Source of the DNA: Mesorhizobium amorphae CCNWGS0123
GTDB lineage: Bacteria; Pseudomonadota; Alphaproteobacteria; Rhizobiales; Rhizobiaceae
Reading direction: 5' to 3'
DNA: 64,000 nucleotides
Assembly (NCBI RefSeq): GCF_001686985.1
Contig: NZ_CP015318.1
Span: forward strand, 1,300,001-1,364,000
Positions within the stretch are counted from its first letter, which is position 1, and each line of letters opens with the position of its first letter. A program made the position numbers and the translations under genes. Shown here in pieces: positions 48,293-56,523 of this stretch. The notes under the pieces are model-generated. The model had not been told where the DNA came from. It made no database searches and saw only the letters and a list, made by a program, of their open reading frames with translations.

Positions 48293-49629
48293 AGGTGGCG
48301 GTGCTCGACTTCGGCAAGACCAATTCCAAGCTGTTCGTCTTCGATCAGGATGGACGAATTCTCGACGAACGCAGGACCAAGCCGGCCTGGGCGCGCAAGG
48401 GCGGTTTCAGCGTGCTCGATGAGGCGGCGTTGCATGACTGGGCGGTTCGTGCACTTGCCGACGCTGTCGATCACCACCGCGTCGAGGGGCTGATGGTCTC
48501 GGGCCATGGCTGCACCTTCGCTTTGGTCAACGAGACGGCGCTGACGCATCCGATCCTCGACTACGAGCAGGAACCGCCGGCCGACATCGCCGCGCAAATC
48601 GATCGCAGCATCCCGGATTTCGCCGAGACCTTCTCGCCGCGCCTGCCGCTCGGCTTCAACTTCGGCCGTCATATGCTGTGGCTGAAGGCGGTCGAGCCGC
48701 GCGCCTTCGCGGCCGCGACATCGATCCTCGGCTATCCGCAACATTGGAGCTGGCGCTTCGGCGGCCGGGCGGTCTCGGAAGTCTCCTATCTCGGCTGCCA
48801 TTCGCATCTGTGGGCGCCGCGCCAGCGCGACTTCTCATCGCTGGTCGACGCCGAAGGCTGGCGCGGCCGGATGCCGGCCTTCGCGCGCGCCGGCACCGTT
48901 ATCGGCGAGCAGCGGTTCGGCGAAGCCGCGCGGCCGATCGCCATCCACAATGGTGTCCATGACTCGAATGCCGCGCTCCATGCCTATCGACGGCAGCAGC
49001 TCGGACCGCTCACCGTCGTATCGACCGGCACCTGGGTCGTCGTGCTCAATCCGGATTGCCCGCTCGAGGTGCTCGACCGTGACCGTGACATGTTGGTCAA
49101 TGTCGATGTCGATGGCGGCCCGGTGCCGACCATCCGTTTCATGGGCGGACGCGAATTCGCTGTCATCAGCGGCGGCTGGCAAGGCGCGATCTCATCTGGG
49201 TCGATCCAGCGGGTAATTGACGCCGGCACCATGGCATTGCCGAGCTTCGCGCCGGGCGGGCCGATGCCCGGTCGTATCGGCGAAGTGATTGGCGGCACGC
49301 CGGGCGCCGAGGACCGCGCGGCTGTGGCGCTGCTCTATGTGGCGCTGATGGTCGACCTCTGCCTCGACCTGATCCATTCGAAAAACACCGTCATCGTCGA
49401 TGGCGGGCTGAACACTGGCGGCCTGCTCGCCAGCGTGTTGGCACAACTGCGTCCCGGCCAGGCCTTCCTGCAAGGCGCGACGCTCGAAGGCAGCGCCACG
49501 GGTGCCGCGGCGCTCGCCTTCGAGAGCGCCGGGCGCGACTTTGCCGCGGAAGCGCCGGAACCGGTTCGCGCCTCGCGTTTCGCAGGGCTGGCGGGTTATC
49601 GGGACGACTGGCGTGGTCGCGTGACCTGA
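48289..49629 (+). CDS. FGGY-family sugar kinase (second copy, fuculokinase/rhamnulokinase-like)
   Basis: A 446-residue kinase. The phosphate-1 motif is LDFGKTNSKLFV, VSGHGCTFALVNE is the substrate-side motif, VSTGTWVVVLNP and GGREFAVISGG lie in the second lobe, and VIVDGGLNTGGLLA is the adenosine-binding motif. The lobe sequence differs from the first FGGY kinase, so they are not recent duplicates and probably use different sugars. The GTG start at 48289 overlaps the DeoR stop, so it is made with the regulator. Confidence 0.87.
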   Translation: MKVAVLDFGKTNSKLFVFDQDGRILDERRTKPAWARKGGFSVLDEAALHDWAVRALADAVDHHRVEGLMVSGHGCTFALVNETALTHPILDYEQEPPADIAAQIDRSIPDFAETFSPRLPLGFNFGRHMLWLKAVEPRAFAAATSILGYPQHWSWRFGGRAVSEVSYLGCHSHLWAPRQRDFSSLVDAEGWRGRMPAFARAGTVIGEQRFGEAARPIAIHNGVHDSNAALHAYRRQQLGPLTVVSTGTWVVVLNPDCPLEVLDRDRDMLVNVDVDGGPVPTIRFMGGREFAVISGGWQGAISSGSIQRVIDAGTMALPSFAPGGPMPGRIGEVIGGTPGAEDRAAVALLYVALMVDLCLDLIHSKNTVIVDGGLNTGGLLASVLAQLRPGQAFLQGATLEGSATGAAALAFESAGRDFAAEAPEPVRASRFAGLAGYRDDWRGRVT

Positions 49630-49710
49630 AGCCTGCGGCCAATTTCAAAACCGTGCGCTAAAATCGTCCTTGTTGATTCGCCCGGATCGGGCTCTTGAAC
49701 AAGGAACGGC

Positions 49711-50196
49711 ATGAGCAAGGCACTCACCACATTCGCACTGGTCGCGGTGCTCACCGCTCTGCTCATGGCGTTAAGCCTTGCGGTGGCCAGACACGGCTAT
49801 CCCTACGGCGCGATCGGCGTGAAGCGCCTCGACGGCATTGCCGATGCCGGTTCGTTTCTGCCTTTGGCCGCCGTCTATTTCTTCAGCGCGCTCTTGATGA
49901 TGATCCTGCCCATCCGCGCCGCCAGCATTGTGCTGACCAATGCCGCCGATGCCCTGTTCTGGGCAGCGATCGCGCTGTTTGCGACCATAGTCGGCTGCCT
50001 CGTCGCCCGATGGGCCTTCGGCCAGGGCGGCGTGCTGTGGGCTCTCGTCAACTGGCGGTTCCTGTTTGTTGCGGCCATCGTCGCCGCCCATTTCACCATG
50101 AACGAGCTTCGCCGCAACGTCCTGCTGAGAAGCCTGTTCTTCGTCGTATTTGCCGCGGCGACGCTGGCCTGCCTGTTCTGGTCCTTCGCAGTCTGA
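49711..50196 (+). CDS. Small membrane protein, function unknown
   Basis: A 161-residue protein with about five hydrophobic segments (LVAVLTALLMALSLAVA, FLPLAAVYFFSALLMMILP, ALFWAAIALFATIVGCLVA, FLFVAAIVAAHF and LFFVVFAAATLACLFWSF). I do not recognise a family. It stands between the FGGY kinase and the aldehyde dehydrogenase, on the plus strand, with spacing that suggests it is separate from both. Confidence 0.65.
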   Translation: MSKALTTFALVAVLTALLMALSLAVARHGYPYGAIGVKRLDGIADAGSFLPLAAVYFFSALLMMILPIRAASIVLTNAADALFWAAIALFATIVGCLVARWAFGQGGVLWALVNWRFLFVAAIVAAHFTMNELRRNVLLRSLFFVVFAAATLACLFWSFAV

Positions 50197-50303
50197 CCGG
50201 AACCGATCGCGTTCCTTCCCTCTACGGCGACACGCGCGGGCTTTCCCCGGCGCGCCTCATCGGCTATCGAGGGTCCGATTTGAAACGCCCTCACTCTGTC
50301 GCT

Positions 50304-50318
50304 ATTTGTCTGATAAAT
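50304..50318. promoter_or_regulatory. Palindrome ATTTGTCTGATAAAT upstream of aldehyde dehydrogenase
   Basis: A 15-bp inverted repeat with six of seven pairs around a central T, 87 bp before the start codon. The form resembles operators of GntR-type regulators (TTGTCTGACAA-like). The cognate regulator is not in the neighbourhood. Confidence 0.4.
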
Positions 50319-50404
50319 GACTTGGGCGATGGATGACTGGGTGGTAGATAGGCCGGCAAACGGCCCCACCAGCGAATCTCACTGAATCTCACTAAGGAAA
50401 GACC

Positions 50405-51844
50405 ATGACCCTGTTCCGCAAAAACCTCATCGACGGCGAGTGGCTGGGCGAGGCCGGCTCCCGCAACATCAATCCTTCGAACACGGGTGATGTGGTCGGT
50501 GAATACGCTTCCGCCGGTCCGGAGCAGGCCAAACAGGCGATTGCCGCGGCGAAAGCCGCCTTTCCGGCCTGGTCGCGTTCGGCGCCTTTGGCCCGCCATG
50601 CGGTGCTGAAGAAGGCGTCCGACGAGATCATGGCCCGCAAGGACGAGATCGGCCGCAACCTGGCGCGCGAGGAAGGCAAGACGCTGGCCGAAGGCATTGG
50701 CGAGACGATACGCGCTGCCCAGCTTTTTGATTTCTTCGCAGGCGAAACGCTGCGCCTGTCGGGCGAGCTGGTGCCGAGCGTGCGGCCGGGCGTCGGCGTC
50801 GAGATCACCCGCGAAGCGGTCGGCGTCGTCGGCATCATCACGCCGTGGAACTTCCCGATCGCCATTCCGGCCTGGAAGATTGCGCCGGCGCTGGCCTATG
50901 GCAACACCATCGTCTTCAAACCGGCGGAATTGGTCCCGGAGAGCGCCTGGACCATCGTCGACATCCTGCATCGCGCCGGCCTGCCGAAGGGCGTGCTCAA
51001 TCTGGTCATGGGCAAGGGCTCGGTGGTCGGCCAGGCCATGCTCGACAGCCCCGACGTCAACGCCATCACCTTCACCGGCTCGGTCGGCACCGGCAAGCGT
51101 GTTGCCGCGGCCAGCGTCGAGCACATGCGCAAGTTCCAGCTCGAAATGGGCGGCAAGAACCCGCTCGTCGTGCTCGATGACGCGGATCTCGCCGTTGCGG
51201 TCGACTGCGCCATCAACGGCGCCTATTTCTCCACTGGCCAGCGCTGCACGGCCTCTTCCCGCCTGGTCGTCACCGAAGGCATTCACGACCGCTTCGTCGC
51301 GGCGCTCAAGGAGCGCATGGAAAAGCTGGTCGTCGGCGACGCGCTGGATGCCAGGACGCAGATCGGACCAGTTGTCGACGCGACGCAGCTGAAGCAGGAC
51401 GAGGACTACATCGCAATCGGCCGCAACGAAGGCGCCGAGCTTGCCTTCGGCGGCGAGCGGCTCGACGGCGCAACGCCCGGCTTCTATCTGACGCCGGCGC
51501 TGTTTACCGGCGCCACCAATGCCATGCGCATCTCGCGCGAGGAGATTTTCGGGCCGGTTGCCAACGTTATCCGCGTCAAGGACTATGACGAGGCGCTTGC
51601 CGTGGCCAACGACACGCCTTTCGGCCTGACCTCGGGCATTTGCACGTCGAGCCTCAAGCACGCCACACATTTCAAGCGCAATTCCGAGGCTGGCATGGTG
51701 ATGGTCAACCTGCCGACGGCGGGCGTCGACTTCCACGTTCCCTTCGGCGGCCGCAAGGGATCGAGCTACGGCCCGCGCGAACAGGGCCGCTATGCCACGG
51801 AGTTCTACACCACGGTGAAGACCGCCTATACTTTTGCTGGCTAA
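50405..51844 (+). CDS. Aldehyde dehydrogenase (2-ketoglutarate semialdehyde dehydrogenase type)
   Basis: A 479-residue NAD(P)-dependent enzyme. The catalytic Cys281 is in GQRCTASS, the general-base Glu247 in LEMGGKNP, and Asn149 in TPWNF. The cofactor-binding FTGSVGTGK lies at about 223-231. Close likeness in wording (ELVPSVRPGVGVEI) is to ketoglutarate-semialdehyde (2,5-dioxovalerate) dehydrogenases of sugar-acid and hydroxyproline pathways. Start with AAGGAAA a few bases upstream. The DUF1349 gene follows 15 nt later and may be co-transcribed. Confidence 0.88.
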   Translation: MTLFRKNLIDGEWLGEAGSRNINPSNTGDVVGEYASAGPEQAKQAIAAAKAAFPAWSRSAPLARHAVLKKASDEIMARKDEIGRNLAREEGKTLAEGIGETIRAAQLFDFFAGETLRLSGELVPSVRPGVGVEITREAVGVVGIITPWNFPIAIPAWKIAPALAYGNTIVFKPAELVPESAWTIVDILHRAGLPKGVLNLVMGKGSVVGQAMLDSPDVNAITFTGSVGTGKRVAAASVEHMRKFQLEMGGKNPLVVLDDADLAVAVDCAINGAYFSTGQRCTASSRLVVTEGIHDRFVAALKERMEKLVVGDALDARTQIGPVVDATQLKQDEDYIAIGRNEGAELAFGGERLDGATPGFYLTPALFTGATNAMRISREEIFGPVANVIRVKDYDEALAVANDTPFGLTSGICTSSLKHATHFKRNSEAGMVMVNLPTAGVDFHVPFGGRKGSSYGPREQGRYATEFYTTVKTAYTFAG

Positions 51845-51859
51845 TCAACGGGTGAGCCA

Positions 51860-52441
51860 ATGACATCCGGCAATGCGGACCTGACCTGGCTCAACCCGCC
51901 GCCCCATCATGAATTCGGCGATAATGCCGTGCATGTGCGCACCGGCAAGGAGACCGACTTCTGGCGCGAGACCTTCTACGGCTTCCGGCGCGACAACGGC
52001 CATTTCCTGTATCGCCCGGTAACGGGCGATTTCAGCGCCGAGGTCACGGTCAAGGGTGACTATCAGGTGCTCTACGACCAGGCCGGACTGATGGTCCGGC
52101 TCAGCGAAACGCACTGGATCAAGGCCGGCATCGAATACACCGACGGGCTGGCCTATTTCTCCGTCGTCGTCACCAACGACACCTCCGATTGGTCGCTGGT
52201 CAGCATCCCGGCCAGCCCGGACGGTGTCAGGATCCGCCTGACCCGCCACGCCGAAGCCATCCGTGTCCAGTATCTGGACGCTTCAGATGGCCACTGGAAG
52301 CCGGTGCGAATAGCTTATTTCCCGCCCTCGAAGTCGGTCGACGTTGGCATGATGTGCTGCTCGCCGCAGCGCGAAGGCTTTGAGGTCACCTTCGCCGACT
52401 TTTCGGTCGGCCCGCCGATCTCGCGAGAGCTGCACGACTGA
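51860..52441 (+). CDS. DUF1349 family protein
   Basis: A 193-residue beta-rich protein. The pattern TDFWRETFYGFRRDNGHFLY, DYQVLYDQAGLMVRLSETHWIKAGIEY and VGMMCCSPQREGFEVTF matches DUF1349 proteins, which have a concanavalin-like sandwich fold and are often encoded next to sugar-metabolism enzymes. Its function is not established. The start 15 bp after the aldehyde dehydrogenase stop suggests shared transcription. Confidence 0.85.
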   Translation: MTSGNADLTWLNPPPHHEFGDNAVHVRTGKETDFWRETFYGFRRDNGHFLYRPVTGDFSAEVTVKGDYQVLYDQAGLMVRLSETHWIKAGIEYTDGLAYFSVVVTNDTSDWSLVSIPASPDGVRIRLTRHAEAIRVQYLDASDGHWKPVRIAYFPPSKSVDVGMMCCSPQREGFEVTFADFSVGPPISRELHD

Positions 52442-52448
52442 GGCAAGA

Positions 52449-52493
52449 GCAATTCCAGGAAGAGTGCGTAGCGGTTTTCCGTTCGGAATTGAG
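52449..52493. repeat. Mosaic repeat module A (single copy)
   Basis: GCAATTCCAGGAAGAG...TTTTCCGTTCGGAATTG, with slightly diverged ends, followed by AGCAAAACAAAA. It sits between the convergent DUF1349 and glycosyltransferase genes. Confidence 0.85.
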
Positions 52494-52530
52494 CAAAACA
52501 AAAAGTCGGGCGGAGACGGCATCCCCGCGC

Positions 52531-54099
52531 TCACCACGGCACATGCAGGATCTCAAGCTTGGGAAGACCGATCGGCCTAATGCCCAGATCGTTGGCAAGG
52601 GCGCCAAAGCCTTCGGTTTCGATCAGGTCCCGGTACGGAAGCTCGGGAAAACGAAGACCGCCGCGATGCAGCGCGGCATCGACCAGCAACATGGTTCCGC
52701 CGACGCCGTCGAGGCCGACCTTCTCGAGATGCCGGACGTCGCTGAGAAGGAGCCGACCCGGTGCGCCGGTGGCAGGCTGGTGAATGCCGTTGCGGATGGC
52801 GCGGTAATAGCGATAGTCCTTCATATGGCGGGTTGTGACGAAGCTGTTGTGGTCGAAACTGTCGCCGCCGGCGATCTTCACGCAATTGGGCACCGTGATG
52901 CGGTGCCCGGCTCCGATAAGCCGGCTTACAATGTCGGGCGGGAATCGCCAGACGTCGATGTCGATCCACAGCGCCCAGTCATCGTCGGCGTCCAGCCCCT
53001 GATCGATCAAGTGATTGCGGACCTTGGCGATGTTGCCGCGCCGGCTGCGCTGCAGCCGCGGCATCGATCGTTTGGAGCGGTCAAGGCTGGCGCTGCCGAG
53101 CTGTTTTTGCAGCAGCACGATGCCGCGATACACCCCGGCCAGCGGCGCCACCGCGGCCTGCAGCCGTTCCCAGCTTCCGTCCGAGCTGTCGCCCTCGCAG
53201 AAGACGAGCTTGATCCTGTCCTTCGGGTAGTCGAGCTGCTGCAAGGCATCGAGGAAGGGCTGGATATGGTCGGCAGCGTCGCGAAGCGGCACCAGGACGG
53301 CGATGTTTGGGCCAGTCGGCGGCGGCGCCGAAAGGGCCGCCTGGCTGACGCCGCGCTTGGCTGTCGTCTCGTCCAGATGGGCGCCGCGCGTCAGCTGGTA
53401 CCACGACCAGTGGGCGAGGGTGCGAATCCTCTTCGTTAACCCCGGTGCAGGTTCGGGTGTCCACCAGGTGCCGGCCCAGTGATGGATCGACAGCGTCGGC
53501 CCTGCGCTGCCGTCTTTGCGCCCTGACGAGTCAAGGGGCGTGAACAGGGCGGACGGATGGATGGCGAAGGCCGTCTGGTCGCCATGGCCGAGCTGCGCCG
53601 AGGTGAGCAGGCAAGGCCCTGTCGCATCGAGTGCATCCCTGGCATGGGTCAGTCCGGGCAGCATCGACAGGATCTCGAGCCAGAACGGATGCCGGGGCGG
53701 GCTGGCCATCGTTCCGTTGAACAAAAGGTAGGGCAGCCCGCGAAAGTCCGCCTGCACCAGCGTGTGCGTGTCCGGCTCCTTGCAAAGTACGATCCGGTCT
53801 TCGCCCATCACGGGATCGAAAGGCGCCACGCATTCGCAGTCGATATCGGCATAGACGCCGCCGAAATGATAGAGCAGCAGATAGCGCCCGGCATCGGCGC
53901 GCAGCACGCCATGCGAGTAGCTGCAAAAGGTCGGCAGGAAATCCGGATAGTGCTCGGCGACGAACTCGAGCAGCATCCGGTCGTTCCAGAACATCATCGT
54001 CCAGTCGGGATGATGCCGCTTCCAGCTCTCGACATAGGCCTGGAAACGGGCAGGGACGGCGTCGGTCTTCCATGTCTGGTGCAGGATCGGCGGGATCAT
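52531..54099 (-). CDS. Two-domain glycosyltransferase: GT32-like plus Anp1/GT62-like
   Basis: A 522-residue protein with two transferase domains. The N-terminal domain (about 1-215) has IPPILHQTWKT, ADAGRYLLLYHFGG and the DxD Asp85-Ile-Asp87 in VYADIDCE, the pattern of GT32 (OCH1-like) sugar transferases. The C-terminal domain (about 264-522) has VLVPLRDAADHI, LDYPKDRIKLVFCEGDSSDGSW and the DxD Asp380-Ile-Asp382 in WALWIDIDVWRFPPDIV, resembling the Anp1/GT62 mannosyltransferase family known mainly from fungi. The start at ATG 54099 is a choice; a TTG at 54105 is in frame. Role: probably surface polysaccharide or glycolipid synthesis. Confidence 0.75.
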   Translation of the reverse strand: MIPPILHQTWKTDAVPARFQAYVESWKRHHPDWTMMFWNDRMLLEFVAEHYPDFLPTFCSYSHGVLRADAGRYLLLYHFGGVYADIDCECVAPFDPVMGEDRIVLCKEPDTHTLVQADFRGLPYLLFNGTMASPPRHPFWLEILSMLPGLTHARDALDATGPCLLTSAQLGHGDQTAFAIHPSALFTPLDSSGRKDGSAGPTLSIHHWAGTWWTPEPAPGLTKRIRTLAHWSWYQLTRGAHLDETTAKRGVSQAALSAPPPTGPNIAVLVPLRDAADHIQPFLDALQQLDYPKDRIKLVFCEGDSSDGSWERLQAAVAPLAGVYRGIVLLQKQLGSASLDRSKRSMPRLQRSRRGNIAKVRNHLIDQGLDADDDWALWIDIDVWRFPPDIVSRLIGAGHRITVPNCVKIAGGDSFDHNSFVTTRHMKDYRYYRAIRNGIHQPATGAPGRLLLSDVRHLEKVGLDGVGGTMLLVDAALHRGGLRFPELPYRDLIETEGFGALANDLGIRPIGLPKLEILHVPW

Positions 54100-54135
54100 C
54101 GGCAACTCGTCGATCGGTGACTGGGCACAGCTAGA

Positions 54136-54234
54136 GCAATTCCAGGAAAAGTGTGAAACGGTTTTCCGTCCGGAATTGCGTCAAAACAAAGGGATAGAGC
54201 GGTTTTGCGTTTCCGTGAAACGATGACCGCTCTA
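54136..54234. repeat. Mosaic repeat, modules A and B
   Basis: Module A (54136-54179) is a close copy of GCAATTCCAGGAAAAGTGTGAAACGG...CCGGAATTGC. Module B (54195-54234) runs TAGAGCGGTTTTGCG...ATGACCGCTCTA, closest to the B module at 5331. It fills the space between two minus-strand glycosyltransferase genes. Confidence 0.9.
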
Positions 54235-54240
54235 ACCGCG

Positions 54241-55476
54241 TCACGCATCTTCATCGGCCAGTCCGAGACCGCTATGGACGGCGTCGCGGATGGCCTGCGG
54301 CCCGAACCGCGACCAAACCGCTTGATGAGCGCGGGCGCGCTGCCGGGCCATGCGGGCGGGATCCGCGCAGAGCGCGATCGCCATCGCCGCCAGCTCTTCA
54401 TCCGAAGCTGCCAGCAGCACCTCTTCGTTTTCGACCAGGTCCAGCCCTTCTGCCGCCAGCGGCGTCGCGATGACGGGCACGCCCCACGCCATCGCTTCGA
54501 GGATCTTGATGCGTGTGCCGCCGCCCATCGACAGCGGAATGATGCTGAGATGCGCTGCCGACAGCAGCGGCCCGACATCGTCGGGGTTCTCGACCAGCGT
54601 TACGCCTTCCAACCCGGCGAGGTCCTGCACGGTCGGCGCAGGCGAGCGGCCGGCGAGAGTGAGTCTCGCTGTCGGCAGCGCCCGGCGGATGCGAGGCAGG
54701 ATGTCGCGAGCCAATCGTTGGGCTGCATCGATGTTCGGTTCGTATCCAAGATGGCCGACGAGCAGGATGGACGGGAAACCGCCGGAAGGGGCTGCCCTCA
54801 GCGCCTCGGGTATGTCCTCGGCCCGCGGGATGCCGTTCGCAACGATATCCACCGGTACCGTGCTCGAGACGAGCGCCTTGAATTTCTCGCGGTCGAGGCG
54901 CGAGCAGACCCAGATCCTGTCGACGATCGCGGCCGCCTTTCTTTCGAGGCGCCTGGCGTCAGCTGCGCCGGAGCCCTGGGCGGACCGCAACTGCCCGGCG
55001 AGGTCCGACTCGACATTGTGCATGTCGAGGATGAGCTGGCCCGCCAGCGGCCGCAAAGGCCTGAGCAGCCTGAACAGCGGAATGCCCTCGACCAAGATCG
55101 TGTCGGGGCGAAATTCGCGAACCAGCGCCTCGAGCCGCGCCAGCGCCGGACGCGGGATCCGGGCCTCGGTCCTGGCCCTCCACAAGCCGAGTGCCCGCGC
55201 GCGTGGTTCTCCCTCGGCAGTCAGGGCCGCGACGCGAATGTTGGCTGGGGGCGGTTGCGGCGGACCGGCCGGCGGCCTGACCGAGACGAGGCAGACCGGA
55301 CCGAGTTCGGCTGCCGCCAGGGCGTTGCCGAAGTTCCTGAGATCGGCGCCCGATGTCGGCGGAAAGGCCGGATCGATGCAAACCACCAGGGTTCGACGTG
55401 CCGTTCCGGATGCCGATGCGGCTTGCGGAGCCGCCCGAGCCGGTCGTCCGAAGCGAGTGTGGGGATGATGCTGCAA
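54241..55476 (-). CDS. Glycosyltransferase family 4-like protein
   Basis: About 411 residues if started at the TTG 55476. Pattern: LVVCIDPAFPPTSGADLRNF (N-terminal GT-B domain start), WVCSRLDREKF, VANGIP, ILLVGHLGYEPNIDAAQRL, and the C-terminal SIIPLSMGGGTRIKILEAMAWGVPVIATPLAAEGL block with the donor-binding Glu. The start is uncertain: no ATG lies at the proper place, and the frame is open through a mosaic repeat (55516-55559). A TTG at 55476 has GGAG 10 nt upstream. The repeat may have replaced the original start region. Confidence 0.75.
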   Translation of the reverse strand: MQHHPHTRFGRPARAAPQAASASGTARRTLVVCIDPAFPPTSGADLRNFGNALAAAELGPVCLVSVRPPAGPPQPPPANIRVAALTAEGEPRARALGLWRARTEARIPRPALARLEALVREFRPDTILVEGIPLFRLLRPLRPLAGQLILDMHNVESDLAGQLRSAQGSGAADARRLERKAAAIVDRIWVCSRLDREKFKALVSSTVPVDIVANGIPRAEDIPEALRAAPSGGFPSILLVGHLGYEPNIDAAQRLARDILPRIRRALPTARLTLAGRSPAPTVQDLAGLEGVTLVENPDDVGPLLSAAHLSIIPLSMGGGTRIKILEAMAWGVPVIATPLAAEGLDLVENEEVLLAASDEELAAMAIALCADPARMARQRARAHQAVWSRFGPQAIRDAVHSGLGLADEDA

Positions 55477-55515
55477 GGTCTTCCAACTCCGGCCCAACGC
55501 CTTGCAGGCGCTGGA

Positions 55516-55559
55516 GCAATTCCAGGAAAAGTGTGCCACGGTTTTCCGTCCGGAACTGC
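55516..55559. repeat. Mosaic repeat module A, in the 5' region of the GT4 gene
   Basis: A close copy of GCAATTCC...GGAACTGC, about 40 bp before the probable GT start. The open frame of the glycosyltransferase runs straight through it, encoding peptide such as SGRKTVAHFSWNC. Confidence 0.88.
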
Positions 55560-55663
55560 GCGAAAACAAATGTCGGCGCGTCATATCCGCCGCATTGGCA
55601 AACAGGGTACGATATAGCCACGGGAAAATGCAGGCATGCAACCCATATGCGGCTCTGTTCGCC

Positions 55664-56416
55664 TCAATAGGTGGCGCGGCCGCCGGAAACGTCGAAAACA
55701 CCACCTGTGGTGAAGGAGCATTCCTCGGAAGCGATCCATGTGATCAGCGCCGCCACCTCCTCGACTTCGCCGAATCGCGCCATCGGGATCTTCGACAGCA
55801 TGAAGTCGATATGCTGTTGGCTCATCTGGTTGAAGATCGCCGTGCGCACCGCCGCCGGCGTGACGCAATTCACCGTCACCTTGGTCCTGGCCAACTCCTT
55901 GCCCAGCGATTTGGTCAGCCCGATCACTCCCGCCTTGGAGGTGCTGTAGGCCGAGGCATTGGGATTGCCCTCCTTGCCGGCGATCGAGGCGATGTTGATG
56001 ATCCTGCCATAGTCGCGCTCGAGCATATGCGGCACCAGCGCTCTGTTGCAGTAGAAGACGCCGTTGAGATTGATGTCGATGACCCGGCGCCAGTCCTCCA
56101 CCGAATAGTCCCAGGCCGTCATGTTCGGACCGGTGATGGCGGCACTTGTGACCAGGATGTCGACGGCGCCGAGGGCCTTGATCGTCTCTTGCGCGGTACG
56201 CCCGACCGCTTCAGCATCGGCGACGTCGAGGATCGTCCCGTCCAGGCCCGGGATCGCAGCCTTGGCCTGCTCGATCTGGGCCGGATCGCGGTCCCAGATC
56301 GAGGCGCGCCCGCCTTCGGCCACGATCCTTTGCGCCACCGCCAGGCCGATGCCTGAGGCGCCGCCGGTGATCACGGCCGATCGTCCGGCAAACCGTCCTG
56401 CGAAACGCATCGACAT
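55664..56416 (-). CDS. SDR family oxidoreductase
   Basis: A 250-residue classical short-chain dehydrogenase. The cofactor motif TGGASGIG is near residue 16, Asp in LDVADAE follows the second strand, and Ser in NIASIAG and the YSTSK pair form the active site. It is typical of 3-oxoacyl-ACP or 3-hydroxybutyrate dehydrogenase-like SDRs. I chose the ATG at 56416 because GGAGGAG lies 6 nt upstream. It is followed by glycosyltransferase genes on the same strand, but the wide gap (about 190 bp) does not require an operon. Confidence 0.88.
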   Translation of the reverse strand: MSMRFAGRFAGRSAVITGGASGIGLAVAQRIVAEGGRASIWDRDPAQIEQAKAAIPGLDGTILDVADAEAVGRTAQETIKALGAVDILVTSAAITGPNMTAWDYSVEDWRRVIDINLNGVFYCNRALVPHMLERDYGRIINIASIAGKEGNPNASAYSTSKAGVIGLTKSLGKELARTKVTVNCVTPAAVRTAIFNQMSQQHIDFMLSKIPMARFGEVEEVAALITWIASEECSFTTGGVFDVSGGRATY

Positions 56417-56523
56417 GCGGCACTCCTCCCGATCGGCGGCGAATGTGAAGTCAACGTCCGCCAAGTTCAAGTCGGGATTGGTGCCGCCGATTGGGATCTT
56501 GCTGGGCCAGGAGCTGCGCGCCG

